Positions 55,028 to 63,751 of a DNA stretch of 64,000 bases are shown here, piece after piece. The stretch's first letter is position 1, and every line of letters begins with the position of its first letter. Under the pieces are notes generated by a model. The model saw only the letters and a list, made by a program, of their open reading frames with translations. It did no database searches and was not told where the DNA came from. Origin of the DNA: Rhizobium oryzihabitans (GTDB taxonomy: Bacteria > Pseudomonadota > Alphaproteobacteria > Rhizobiales > Rhizobiaceae); NCBI RefSeq assembly GCF_010669145.1, contig NZ_CP048632.1, positions 1,116,001 through 1,180,000 on the forward strand. Reading direction: 5' to 3'. A program made the position numbers and the translations under genes.

Positions 55028-55216
55028 TCAGGACTTTGCAGCGGTTTCCGATGCGGGCTTGCGCTTGCGCGCCGCCTTGTCGGAGGGCTCGGCATCGCGT
55101 TTTTCATAACGCACGCCGGTAAACAGAACGACCTTTGCCGGGCCGATCACCTTGCCGACCAGGCCGGCCGGGCGCAGGCTTCGTCGTGCGTCGCCGATTG
55201 GAATAATGTCTGCCAT
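55028..55216 (-). CDS. Small basic protein of unknown function (62 aa)
   Basis: Starts at an ATG 6 bases after GAGGAG. Short hydrophobic/positive segments (GDARRSLRPAGLVGKVIGPAKVVLFTGVRYEK) are followed by a Lys/Arg/Ser/Thr tail. I do not recognise the family. The ribosome-binding site is strong. Confidence 0.65.
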   Translation of the reverse strand: MADIIPIGDARRSLRPAGLVGKVIGPAKVVLFTGVRYEKRDAEPSDKAARKRKPASETAAKS

Positions 55217-55472
55217 GCTTTTCTCCTCTTCGGGAGTCAATGTTGCCCATGGGAACCGCGCAAGCCTCGTCTTGCGTCGGGAATTTCATCACCATCACAT
55301 TGCGCATAATCCAGCCCACAGACTGGTTTTCGCATGCCCCTTAAAACCGAAAGCGTCTTAACGAAGGACTATGCGGACATTCAGGCATCTCGATGCCATT
55401 CAGGCTCTTATTCCAGGTTTCAGAATAACATGGAATCCTAATACTGCCCATGAAATTACAAACAGACAGAGG

Positions 55473-55488
55473 TTAATGATCCGTTAAC
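55473..55488 (+). promoter_or_regulatory. CtrA-type binding site (TTAA-N7-TTAA)
   Basis: TTAA-TGATCCG-TTAAC, matching the alphaproteobacterial CtrA consensus TTAA-N7-TTAA and lying inside a GGTTAA...TTAACC palindrome. About 280 bp before the DUF2336 gene, within a 550-bp gene-free stretch that has a second, one-mismatch site at 55639-55653 (TTAA-CAGGACG-TCAA). Confidence 0.55.
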
Positions 55489-55769
55489 CTTAATCTCCAG
55501 ACGGCAACTTATCCGCCCAAACCCTGCATCCGTTGAAAACAAAGGCGATGCGGCAAAGTTCCATGCCATTTTTTCCGTCATTAAGGTTTTAAAATTTCCT
55601 TGTTGATAGAGGCAGATTATCTCTTGCCACCCCCATAGTTAACAGGACGTCAACGCATTTGCTCTAATTTGACGCGATATTGTGTTTGCGTTTGTTGGGT
55701 AGTGCGTTGACCGACCGGTTTCGAGAACTTGAGAGGCCAAGAGCCGTGAGGAAGAAAGATGTGGTGCTT

Positions 55770-56720
55770 ATGGCCACGGTGACGAATTTCGAGAATGTTT
55801 CCCATCCGTCAAAAACGGACCTTCGGCAGTTCGCCGAACTTTTCATGCCGCTTTTTATTGCCTCCACCGAAGAAGCCAAGCGGGAGGCGATTGCAGCGCT
55901 GTCCCAGCATCCGAGCGTGCCTTCGGCGGTCGCCTTCTTCATCGCCTGCCAGCCGATTTCCCTTGCCGCCCCTTTCCTCATTTCGTCGAAGTGCCTCGAT
56001 GACGAAACCCTGATCACCATTGCCCGCACGCAGGGTGCCGCCCATGCGCGCGCCATCGTGCGCCGGGACGATCTTTCCCCCACCGTCATCGACGCGCTTG
56101 TCGGTCTGCGCCACGCCGAGGATTTGAAGCGGCCGGACGAGGAGACGAGTGCCGTCGCGCCGTCGCCGGTGGTCAGCGCCGAAGAGCCTAAGTTCGAAGA
56201 AACGAAGGTGGAAGAAGAAGCGGCAGGCATTGCGGCCGCATCCGCACTCGAGGAGGAAATGCGCCAGCGGATCAAGCAGATGGCGCATCATCTCAACCGT
56301 CCGGAAAGCGACGTTCTTGGCCTGCGCCGTCTGAGCGACGTGCAGGAGGCCCTGCTGGTGCGGTTTGCCCGTGAGCGCAATGCCCGGCAGTTCGCGGTGG
56401 CGCTGGCGGATTCGCTGTCGTCCAGCTACTGGCTGTCGGAGCGCATCATGCTCGATATATCAGGCGCGCAGCTCGCCACCACGCTCATCGGGCTCGGCAT
56501 GGAGTTTTCCGAAGCCGCTTTCATCCTGCAATGCTTCTATCCGCACCTCGCCGCCGCCGAAGGCGATATGAGCCGCGCCGAAGCCCTGCTCGACCGTCTC
56601 GATACAGTGGAATGCGAAGAGCGCGTGGAAAGCTGGCGGCGCGCCGACAGCTACACCCACGGCCGCGAGCGGCAGAGCCGCAGCGCGCCGGCTACTCAAA
56701 GAACCGGAACGCTGGGTTAA
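55770..56720 (+). CDS. DUF2336 domain protein
   Basis: 316 residues from MATVTNFENVSHPSKTDLRQFAELFMPLF. DUF2336 repeats: alpha-helical segments such as LIASTEEAKREAIAALSQHPSVPSAVAFFI, a charged acidic linker (EEPKFEETKVEEEAAG), and HLNRPESDVLGLRRLSDVQEALLVRFARERN. It occurs widely in alphaproteobacteria, often under CtrA control, and the CtrA-like sites upstream fit. An in-frame GTG lies further upstream. Confidence 0.87.
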   Translation: MATVTNFENVSHPSKTDLRQFAELFMPLFIASTEEAKREAIAALSQHPSVPSAVAFFIACQPISLAAPFLISSKCLDDETLITIARTQGAAHARAIVRRDDLSPTVIDALVGLRHAEDLKRPDEETSAVAPSPVVSAEEPKFEETKVEEEAAGIAAASALEEEMRQRIKQMAHHLNRPESDVLGLRRLSDVQEALLVRFARERNARQFAVALADSLSSSYWLSERIMLDISGAQLATTLIGLGMEFSEAAFILQCFYPHLAAAEGDMSRAEALLDRLDTVECEERVESWRRADSYTHGRERQSRSAPATQRTGTLG

Positions 56721-56726
56721 GCCCGC

Positions 56727-57073
56727 CTAGACCTGATCGACCAGCGTCAGGAGAGCGCCGATCTCATCGGTTTCGATTTCGACGATCCACAGATCGCTGT
56801 CGAACCGGCGCTCCCTCTCCAGAAGGGCGGCGGCCTCCTCCCCCTCAACACCTGCAAGCCGCGTTTCAAAACGGCGCTCAGAGCGGATTTCCTCATCATC
56901 GGCGAAACTTTGCGGGGCCGGTCCATAGAGGTTTTCACGGCCATCACGGAAGCGCTGGCGGATGAAGATCGCGCCCGCATCTTCCGCCCCTTTTTTTCGA
57001 CAGCGGCAAATCCGCCGGCGGCAAAAACCCGGCGGATGAGGGCTGAGACGAAGATTTCGGATTTGAGGCGCAT
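56727..57073 (-). pseudogene. DUF1491 family protein, one frameshift
   Basis: Intact 115 residues from MRLKSEIFVSALIRRVFAAGGFAAVEKKG. The second half GAEDAGAIFIRQRFRDGRENLYGPAPQSF...ERERRFDSDLWIVEIE is in another frame. Inserting one base at the CCCC/T7 junction 56987-56997 (GAAAAAAAGGGGCGG on the coding strand) joins them. DUF1491 is a conserved alphaproteobacterial family of unknown role. Transcribed downstream of the peptidoglycan-binding gene. Confidence 0.83.
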
Positions 57074-57137
57074 GGATGTGCTTTCGATGAAAACGGTGGG
57101 ACTTGCTCTCAATGATTTTCAGAGGTTTTGCGTTGGT

Positions 57138-57217
57138 AGCGGGCCGAAGGTGCGCGGGGCTTACCCCCTCTGCCCGGCAGGGCAGAGGGGGGTAAGCCCC
57201 ACGCACCTCCGGCCCGC
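57138..57217. repeat. Long near-perfect hairpin between DUF1491 and peptidoglycan-binding genes
   Basis: AGCGGGCCGAAGGTGCGCGG... pairs with ...CCACGCACCTCCGGCCCGCT over about 38 bp with few mismatches and a short loop at TGCCCGGCAGGGCA. It lies between two minus-strand genes. It could be a fourth repeat family (D) or a large transcription-stopping hairpin. Confidence 0.75.
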
Positions 57218-57249
57218 TGTAACCGGACAACCTCCTGAAGCTTAACCCT

Positions 57250-58164
57250 CTAAATCGCCCCGATCGACTTCAGCTTCTTCAACACGGCCTCGCTCGGCTC
57301 GCCGGTTTCCGGTAGGCGATAGTGTTTTTCAAAGGCGCGAATGGCGTTGCGGGTCTGCTGGCCGGCCACACCGTCCACCTTCACGTCGGCATAGGCGATA
57401 TTGATCAGGCCCTGCTGGATCTTGGCGATCAGTGCGCTGTTTACGGGTTTGGCGCCGGCAGCCGCGCTGTTGAGGGAGGCTGGTTCGGCCTTTACCTGCG
57501 GCTTTTCCGCCTTACGGATGGCGGCGGCGACCGGGTCGATTTCCACTCCGCCGCCAGTGTTGGTGTCGGACGGCCGGTCCTTTGGAATTGCCGCAACGGT
57601 CGCGCCGTCGATCCTGAGGGCTGCCAGCACGCGTGTCGTCGGCTCGCCGGTCTGTTCCATGCCGAGCGTTTCCTCGAAGAACATGATGGCGGCGGCGGTC
57701 TTCGGCCCCATGCGACCATCCGCGTCGCCTTCGTAAAGTCCGCGTTTTTTCAGTTCGCCCTGAATATCGGCAATGATCTGCTGCGGCTTCTGGCTTTCGG
57801 CTGGCGGCAGCGCCGCAGTCTCGGCGGCCGGTTGCTGCGTCGCTTCCGTCTCAGCCGGCCGCTCTATGCGAAAGGTGGTGACGTTGCCGTGGGTGCCGAG
57901 CGGCTCTGCCGGGCGATAACCGGCAATACCGTTCGGGTTTTCCGCATCCCGCGTGCGCAGGAAAGGAGACGGGTGGACGCCCGGCTGGTACCAGAGCGCA
58001 TTGGCGGCGACAAAACCGAAGACGACGGCGAAGGCGCCTGAGCCGCCCACCAGCTTCGGATGGCGCAGGATTTCGCGCCCGATGGCCGAAACCACCAAGG
58101 AAACAATCCCGGCGCCGATCTGGGCCGTTGTTTTCTTAGGCGATTTTCGCTTTCGCGGGGCCAT
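57250..58164 (-). CDS. Peptidoglycan-binding-like (PG_binding_1) membrane protein
   Basis: 304 residues from MAPRKRKSPKKTTAQIG. A basic N-terminus and TM helix (about 35-57) are followed by two PG_binding_1 domains: IIADIQGELKKRGLYEGDADGRMGPKTAAAIMFFEETLG and LIAKIQQGLINIAYADVKVDGVAGQQTRNAIRAFEKHY. Periplasmic cell-wall binding protein. It overlaps the DivJ-like kinase gene by about 28 bp, so it is translated with it. Confidence 0.88.
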   Translation of the reverse strand: MAPRKRKSPKKTTAQIGAGIVSLVVSAIGREILRHPKLVGGSGAFAVVFGFVAANALWYQPGVHPSPFLRTRDAENPNGIAGYRPAEPLGTHGNVTTFRIERPAETEATQQPAAETAALPPAESQKPQQIIADIQGELKKRGLYEGDADGRMGPKTAAAIMFFEETLGMEQTGEPTTRVLAALRIDGATVAAIPKDRPSDTNTGGGVEIDPVAAAIRKAEKPQVKAEPASLNSAAAGAKPVNSALIAKIQQGLINIAYADVKVDGVAGQQTRNAIRAFEKHYRLPETGEPSEAVLKKLKSIGAI

Positions 58165-59665
58165 CGTCACCATCCTTCTTCATAATCGCGGCCATTTCGC
58201 CGAGTTGCCTGATGCGCGGCGGAAATTCCACCATGCTTTCGGTTTCAGCGTTTTCGCCCCCTGCCATGCCGGAACCGTCGGCAGGCAACATGATCGTTAC
58301 GACTGTCCCCTCGCCCGGCTTGCTGGCAATGGCGAAAGTGCCGCCATGCAGTGCCACAAGGCCCTTGACCAGGGACAGTCCCAGACCCGTGCCCTCATAG
58401 CGACGGGTATATTCGTTCTGAACCTGCATGAAAGGCTGGCCCAGAAGGTCAATCTTGTCGGACGCGATGCCGATGCCGGTATCGCTGACGGTCAGCTTCA
58501 GCATCTTGCCTTCACGCGCCGCATCGATCGATACTACACCACCCGCATCGGTGAATTTTATGGCGTTGCCGGCCAGATTGATGAGAACCTGGCGGATGGC
58601 GCGCTGGTCGGCTGCGATTTCGCCGATGCCGCGCTGGATGCGGCTGGTCAAAGTCAGGCCTTTTTCCTTCGCCTGTAGGCCGAGCATGGCCTCGCAGGAC
58701 GATATGGTCTCGGCAATCGGGAAGCTTTCCATCATCAGCTCGTAACGGCCGGCTTCCAGCTTGCTCATGTCCAGCATGGTGTTGACCACCGACAGGAGAT
58801 GCGCGCCGGACTGGCGGATCAAGCCGACATATTCCCGCTGGCGGTCGTTTTCCAGTCTGCCGAAATATTCGCCGGCCAGAATGTCGGAAAAGCCGAGGAC
58901 GGCATTGAGCGGCGTGCGCAGCTCGTGGCTGACGGCGGCGAGGAAGCGCGACTTGGCATCGTTGGCCGATTCCGCCTCCGCCGCCTTGCGGGCGACATCG
59001 CGGCGCAGAAGCTCCATCTCGGTGACATCGGAAAGCTGGGCGACCACACGACGCAGGCGGCCGGCAGCGCTGCGGATCGCCGTCATCTCGATGCGCACAT
59101 GCATGAACTGTGTCTGGCGCGCCTTGGCACCGGTTTCGAACCTGAGTTCCGCGCTTGCCTTGTCCTCGCCCTGGCGCAGAAGATCGAAGGCCTGCATCAG
59201 TTCGAGACGGTCCGAGACATAGACATATTCGGCAAAGACATGGCCCTTGCAGGCCTGAAGATCGACCGGAAACGTGTCGAGGTCGCGGCCGGAGACGCGT
59301 TCGACGAGGCCGTTTTCATTGATGGTGAGCACAAGGCCCGGCATTTGCGATGCCGCAACAAGATCGTCGCCAGCGACAGGGGCGGAAAAGGACGCCACGC
59401 CGCGCACGGGGCGGGAAAAGGCGATCGACAGGGCGGCGGCGGACAGAAACAGCGCCAGCACCAGCGCAGCCCCGATGGGCAGCGCAATGGCGGGGCTGAA
59501 GACAAGGCTGAAGACGGCGGGCACAACCAGAAGGCCGACAGCACCGAAGGCAATCAGCCGGCGCAGGCGCGCAACGGTTCCGGCGCGCCTTTCGGCGTCC
59601 TCTTCCATACGCGCAAGCCATCTGCCTGCGGCATGGTCGACCAGTGCGACCGCTTTTTCTCTCAT
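58136..59665 (-). CDS. divJ: DivJ/PleC-type cell-cycle sensor histidine kinase
   Basis: 509 residues. N-terminal helices and TM segments at about 37-57 and 62-83, a PAS domain (MPGLVLTINENGLVERVSGRDL), HisKA with the H-box FLAAVSHELRTPLNAVLGFSDIL (H247), then HATPase with QVLINLAGNAIKFTDAG, DTGIGI and YEGTGLGLSL. SHELRTPLNAVLGFS is typical of the PleC/DivJ/PdhS group that phosphorylates DivK in rhizobia. Recognition as DivJ rests on position near ros plus size and topology, not on an alignment. A TTG five codons upstream exists. Confidence 0.65.
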   Translation of the reverse strand: MREKAVALVDHAAGRWLARMEEDAERRAGTVARLRRLIAFGAVGLLVVPAVFSLVFSPAIALPIGAALVLALFLSAAALSIAFSRPVRGVASFSAPVAGDDLVAASQMPGLVLTINENGLVERVSGRDLDTFPVDLQACKGHVFAEYVYVSDRLELMQAFDLLRQGEDKASAELRFETGAKARQTQFMHVRIEMTAIRSAAGRLRRVVAQLSDVTEMELLRRDVARKAAEAESANDAKSRFLAAVSHELRTPLNAVLGFSDILAGEYFGRLENDRQREYVGLIRQSGAHLLSVVNTMLDMSKLEAGRYELMMESFPIAETISSCEAMLGLQAKEKGLTLTSRIQRGIGEIAADQRAIRQVLINLAGNAIKFTDAGGVVSIDAAREGKMLKLTVSDTGIGIASDKIDLLGQPFMQVQNEYTRRYEGTGLGLSLVKGLVALHGGTFAIASKPGEGTVVTIMLPADGSGMAGGENAETESMVEFPPRIRQLGEMAAIMKKDGDDGPAKAKIA

Positions 59666-60150
59666 ATTACGCAATACCAATACCGAATCCCATAGGCGGA
59701 TCTAACGGCTCCGACAATAGAAGGCGGCGGCTTAAGGAATGGATAAAAAGAATGACGCCAAACGCCTGCGAAATGCGTCGCAGTCCCATTACGGGGCATT
59801 TCATCCAGCCTTTGCCAATCATGGTTAATGACGGGTAAGCGACGGATTTCGCTTCATTTTTGCCATCGCGTTAACCTTTGTGGCAGCACGGGGCCCAGCT
59901 TTCGCCCGGAACAGGCGGCCTCTGTCGCAATTATGCTTAACATGGACTGTTAAAATGCGAAGGAATTGCAGGCCGAAGTCCCGATGCGAGGAGAATAGAT
60001 ACAATTTGAATTAAATTGCGCCGCTTTTTGCAATCGGCTGTTCGCCGGTCACCTGTAGCTTCTGCACAAGCCCGAAAAACGGGACAAAGGCCGATGACCC
60101 AAAACGGGCGGGGCTTCAAAACAAAGATCATCTGGCAGGGTAGTCTGACA
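59666..60150. other. Gene-free stretch upstream of the DivJ-like kinase, with CtrA half-sites
   Basis: 485 bp with no credible gene. On the minus strand it carries TTAACCAT (forward ATGGTTAA at 59821-59828); on the plus strand TTAACCTT lies at 59871-59878. TTAACCAT resembles the rhizobial CtrA consensus and is 156 bp before the kinase start. It probably also contains the plus-strand promoter for the DUF5330 gene. Confidence 0.4.
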
Positions 60151-60576
60151 ATGTGGTTTCTGATCAAAGGAACATTCTGGTTTTCGCTGGTTCTCGTGGC
60201 GCTGTCCTATTTCGGCAGCAGCAACGATCCCGCCAAGGAACCTTCGGCATTCGATATTCCCAGCGCCGTTTCGGCAGCCGGTGAGGCCTATCGTTATGTC
60301 AGCGCCATCTGCATCGAAAAACCCGATGTCTGCGTCAAGGGCGCCGAAACTTTCCACGCGCTCGGTGAACGGGCAAAGGAAGGCGCCAAGGTCGCTTATG
60401 AATTGCTCGACGCGCAGCTTGCCGGCGGTGAAAAGACCGCCCCCGCAGCCGAACTTGTGAGCGAGAGCGAAAAACTGGCCGCAGTGCCCGCCATCAGCGT
60501 CGAATTCCCCGGGAATGCCGACACGCTGAAGACCGGCACCATCATTCCCCTGCCGCAGAAGCGCCCCGCACCCTGA
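60151..60576 (+). CDS. DUF5330-like membrane-anchored protein
   Basis: 141 residues from MWFLIKGTFWFSLVLVALSYFG (TM or signal). The conserved YRYVSAICIEKPDVCVKGAETFHALGERAKEGAKVAYELLDAQLAG has two Cys likely disulfide-linked. The family is found in Rhizobiales with unknown role. Followed by a strong intrinsic terminator. Confidence 0.85.
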   Translation: MWFLIKGTFWFSLVLVALSYFGSSNDPAKEPSAFDIPSAVSAAGEAYRYVSAICIEKPDVCVKGAETFHALGERAKEGAKVAYELLDAQLAGGEKTAPAAELVSESEKLAAVPAISVEFPGNADTLKTGTIIPLPQKRPAP

Positions 60577-60657
60577 TATTTTGCGCCGCCGCTGAACGCC
60601 GCGTCGCCCCTTCTCTGCAGCCGGATATGTCCGTCTGCGTGACTGCCTGCCAAACTT

Positions 60658-60689
60658 GCCCACGGAAACCTGTTTTCCGTGGGCTTTTT
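60658..60689 (+). terminator. Rho-independent terminator
   Basis: GCCCACGGAAA-CCTG-TTTTCCGTGGGC followed by TTTTTC; near-perfect 11-bp stem and U tract, about 80 bp after the DUF5330 stop. Confidence 0.9.
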
Positions 60690-60770
60690 CGTGGCCGCAC
60701 GGTTCAAAACCGCCCGCACTTCGCCTATATCGTAGCAAAGACATGCAATAACGGACGATACGGCGCGCAA

Positions 60771-61187
60771 ATGGCCTCTCTTGATACGATCCTTGACGAT
60801 TTCGCCTTCCTTGACGACTGGGAGGATCGCTATCGTTATGTCATCGAACTCGGCAAGGCGCTGCCCGATCTGCCGGAAGACAAGCGCACTGCCGAAAACA
60901 AGGTGCAGGGCTGCGCAAGCCAGGTCTGGCTCGTCAGCCATAGCGATGGCGCGGAAGACCCTCTGATGACCTTCGAAGGCGATTCCGACGCGCATATCGT
61001 GCGCGGCCTCGTCGCCATCGTTCTTGCCGTCTATTCCGGCAAGAAGGCTTCCGAAATCGCCGGCCTCGACGCCATCGAGGTGTTCGACAAGATCGGGCTG
61101 GTGGAGCATCTTTCCTCGCAGCGGGCAAACGGCCTGCGCTCCATGGTCAAGCGCATCCGCGAGGAAGCGCGGCTTCTGGCCGCCTGA
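60771..61187 (+). CDS. sufE: Sulphur acceptor protein SufE
   Basis: 138 residues. ILDDFAFLDDWEDRYRYVIELGKALPDLP and the persulfide Cys48 in AENKVQGCASQVW are the SufE signature. It carries sulfur from SufS to the Fe-S assembly scaffold. It lies alone, 4 bp before a convergent DUF6456 gene. Confidence 0.95.
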   Translation: MASLDTILDDFAFLDDWEDRYRYVIELGKALPDLPEDKRTAENKVQGCASQVWLVSHSDGAEDPLMTFEGDSDAHIVRGLVAIVLAVYSGKKASEIAGLDAIEVFDKIGLVEHLSSQRANGLRSMVKRIREEARLLAA

Positions 61188-61191
61188 CCCC

Positions 61192-62049
61192 TCACCTCGC
61201 CGCCATCGTTCTTGCCATTTGTGGGCGATAATCGTCGTCGCCCCAATGGTAGCTTGTCCTTTTGGAGCCCTGCGCCTGCGGCGCATAGTGCCGGGCAAGC
61301 GAGAGCAGCGCAGCGCGCAGCAGCAGTTTTGCCGAGCGCGCCGGCCATTGCCGCTCCCGCTCCACCGTCTCCAGCCCCTTTTCGAAACAGCAGACATCGA
61401 TGGCGACACCTGAGAGTTCAGGCCCCATAGCATCTGCCGCACGGGAAAACCGCGCCCGTGCAGCCATCGCCGCCTCGGTGAGATCGAACGCGCCACCTGC
61501 CTCCCCTTTGGTGCGGGTGGCAATTCTCGGCTCCCATGTCGCCGTTACCCTGGGATTGAGATGGGCGCGGTGAAAATCGGCGGCGAGACGCTCGCCCGCC
61601 TGCAGGGCATCGATGGTAAAAAACGCCGTGCCGTCCCGCTCCTTCAGGCGTGAAAGGCTGGTCAGAGGCGAGGTGTTGAGGTTGCGCCGGGCCGGCTGCC
61701 TGCCCTCGCCGACATCCACCACCACATTTTGCACCTCCCGGTGCTGTTCCTGAAAAATCTCGTCGCGGTCTTTCACGATGGCGCGCTTCAGATAGGCGGC
61801 GAGCGCCGGTGCAGCGGAAAGCGTGTTTTCCAGCCGCATGATCAGCCCCGAAGAGATGGCGGACTGCACCGTCACGACCGGGAACCGCGATGCCTCGCGC
61901 CCTGCCCCGCTTTTTCCTGCGCCGGGCCGCCGCAAGACCATATCGCCACCATCGTCCGAAATGTCGGCGGCGCCCGCCGCGACAAAACGCAGTAGTCGCA
62001 GGAGGACAGGATCGGGGCGAGCATCGGAGGTGTCTTTCGCCTCACTCAT
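61192..62049 (-). CDS. DUF6456 domain protein
   Basis: 285 residues from the ATG overlapping the upstream stop. It is basic, with conserved blocks ESPLTSLSRLKERDG-like NTSPLTSLSRLKERDGTAFFTIDALQAGERLAADFHRA and LSGVAIDVCCFEKGLETVERERQWPARSAKLLLRAALLSLARHY, which define the family in Rhizobiales. Unknown function. It overlaps the DnaA-like gene by 8 bp, so the two are co-translated. Confidence 0.85.
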   Translation of the reverse strand: MSEAKDTSDARPDPVLLRLLRFVAAGAADISDDGGDMVLRRPGAGKSGAGREASRFPVVTVQSAISSGLIMRLENTLSAAPALAAYLKRAIVKDRDEIFQEQHREVQNVVVDVGEGRQPARRNLNTSPLTSLSRLKERDGTAFFTIDALQAGERLAADFHRAHLNPRVTATWEPRIATRTKGEAGGAFDLTEAAMAARARFSRAADAMGPELSGVAIDVCCFEKGLETVERERQWPARSAKLLLRAALLSLARHYAPQAQGSKRTSYHWGDDDYRPQMARTMAAR

Positions 62050-62500
62050 CGCGGACACCCCTCATCACGTTGCAAATGCTGCCGGCAAGCCGCTCTAGCG
62101 TTGCGACAAATTCATCGAAGGCCGGTTCGTCGCGGCGGTCCTCCACCACTTGGCAGGCATGGCCGACCGTCGTTCGGTCCCTGCCGAAACAGGGGCCGAT
62201 ATCCGACATGGGAATGCCGAGCTGCACGTGGCACACATACATGGCGATCTGGCGGATATGGCATTCGCTGCGCCGCCGGTCGCGACGCGCCGCCAGCCGG
62301 TCGCCGGTCAATTTCACCATTTCGCCCGTCAGCTGACGAACCAGCCGGCAGATGCGCGAAATCTCATCGCGCCCGGCAGCAGGCGACCAGCTGCGAAGAC
62401 GACGATCGGCGACCTCCAGGCAGGGCCGCGCGGGGGAGGCAAAGACGATATATCCGACGGCATATGCAACTCCTTTACGAATAGGAATTAATTCATACAC
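62042..62500 (-). CDS. DnaA domain IV-like HTH protein
   Basis: 152 residues. RRRSECHIRQIAMYVCHVQLGIPMSDIGPCFGRDRTTVGHACQVVEDRRD is the DnaA C-terminal DNA-binding domain (the DHTTV element is DRTTV), here without the AAA+ ATPase part. It could bind DnaA-box-like DNA and act as a regulator. It pairs with the DUF6456 gene. The start is the only ATG; a weak TCAGGTGT precedes it. Confidence 0.82.
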   Translation of the reverse strand: MYELIPIRKGVAYAVGYIVFASPARPCLEVADRRLRSWSPAAGRDEISRICRLVRQLTGEMVKLTGDRLAARRDRRRSECHIRQIAMYVCHVQLGIPMSDIGPCFGRDRTTVGHACQVVEDRRDEPAFDEFVATLERLAGSICNVMRGVRDE

Positions 62501-62627
62501 CTGAGGATGGATGTGGGGAAGTGCAAATTTGATGGCGAAAAATATGAGATTGATTTCGCTTTGTTTTTGAGGTCTAGCTTTTCACGATCAAGGATTTTTT
62601 TCCTCCACCCATATTGCTGGCGGTAAT

Positions 62628-62651
62628 AAAAAAGCCGGTCGAAAGACCGGC
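62628..62651 (-). terminator. Rho-independent terminator (minus strand)
   Basis: On the minus strand GCCGGTC-TTTC-GACCGGC followed by TTTTTT: a perfect 7-bp stem and U6. It would end transcripts from ros, or a separate small RNA that begins between it and the family B repeat at 62755. Confidence 0.9.
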
Positions 62652-62754
62652 TGGACATTTCCGTGAAGGGCGAGAGAACTTCCCGCAAGTCATGGCCTTT
62701 GAGACAAGGCATGGTTTTCAGCGCTGAATATGGAACGGGCTAGTTCCGCTGGCG

Positions 62755-62876
62755 TCTTCTCCCCGACGGAGAGAAAGGCGTGGCAGTGGGATGAGGGTGG
62801 CGAGAGTGCGATCTATCGCTGACGTTGCCCCCTCATCCGACCCTTCAAGCCATCTTCTCCCCGGCGGGGAGAAGAA
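62755..62876. repeat. Palindromic intergenic repeat, family B, copy 3
   Basis: TTCTCCCCGACGGAGAGAA at the left and TTCTCCCCGGCGGGGAGAA at the right, inner GGCAGTGGGATGAGGGTGGCGA and CCCTCATCCGACCC. The most diverged copy. It begins directly after the ros stop codon. Confidence 0.85.
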
Positions 62877-62889
62877 TGGGCAAATCCGA

Positions 62890-63318
62890 CTAGCGGCTGG
62901 CCTTGCGGCGCTGGCCGAGACCCATTTCCTTGGCGAGCCGCGAACGGGCCTCGGCATAGGCGGGAGCAACCATCGGATAGTCGACCGGCAGGTCCCACTT
63001 CTCACGGTATTCTTCCGGCGTCATGCTGTGATGCGTCGTCAGGTGACGCTTCAGCGACTTGAACGAGCCGCCGCATTCCAAACAGACGATATGATCGTCC
63101 TGAACCGACTTGCGAACGGAGACGGCAGGCTTCTGCTTTTCGACATTAACGGCCACGGAAGCCGGTGCCGATGTTCCGCTGAGTGCCGTGTGAACATCCG
63201 AAATAAGGCCGGGAAGGTCTGTTACCGGAACGACGTGGTTGCTAACATAGGCAGCCACAATATCCGCCGTCAGTTCGACCAGCAGATCCTGGGCGTTACC
63301 GTATGCAGTTTCCGTCAT
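62890..63318 (-). CDS. ros: Zinc-finger transcriptional regulator Ros
   Basis: 142 residues beginning [20 protein letters not shown] and ending [12 protein letters not shown], which I recognise as Agrobacterium Ros. It holds the prokaryotic C2H2 zinc finger with C79, C82, H92 and H97 in [20 protein letters not shown]. Ros/MucR represses virC/virD and ipt and controls exopolysaccharide; it also represses itself. The gene has a 433-bp AT-rich control region. Confidence 0.96.
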   Translation of the reverse strand: MTETAYGNAQDLLVELTADIVAAYVSNHVVPVTDLPGLISDVHTALSGTSAPASVAVNVEKQKPAVSVRKSVQDDHIVCLECGGSFKSLKRHLTTHHSMTPEEYREKWDLPVDYPMVAPAYAEARSRLAKEMGLGQRRKASR

Positions 63319-63521
63319 TTAAGTATCTCCTGTTTATTGACCCCCTGACGCGGGCGAACGCCGCATCAGGCGATGTGAAGTTACCCGGTGCCCCACCTCC
63401 GCCCTGTTGAAACCAACGTGAAATCTACCCCTAGATTTCAAGCGAAAACCGGAAACGAATTGATCCGAGATTCAACTTACGGCCCGCGACATGGGCAGCA
63501 ATGGCCTGATGGACCATAGAT

Positions 63522-63542
63522 TAGACATTAATAAAATGTCTA
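63522..63542. promoter_or_regulatory. Palindrome in the ros control region (candidate operator)
   Basis: TAGACATT-AATAA-AATGTCTA, perfect 8-bp arms, about 200 bp before the ros start, in a 430-bp AT-rich stretch that otherwise shows no gene. It could be a Ros or other regulator site. Confidence 0.4.
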
Positions 63543-63751
63543 TGCCGACTATGAAGAGGCTAGATGCAAATTGCGATTAGCAACTTTACACTTAATTTGG
63601 ATAACAGCAAAACAGCAAAAGTCAAATTCCTATTGTGAATTTTTCAGTTCAAAACAGTCTAATCCCAATACAAAAAATCACGGGTAATAAAATACTATGC
63701 CAAGTAGTAATGGAAAATGCATACCCCCTATTATTAGGGGGAAATTCAACT

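Noticed and set aside
62488..62712. 74-codon minus-strand frame across the terminator
   Set aside because: It spans a perfect intrinsic terminator and the DnaA-like start; no ribosome site.
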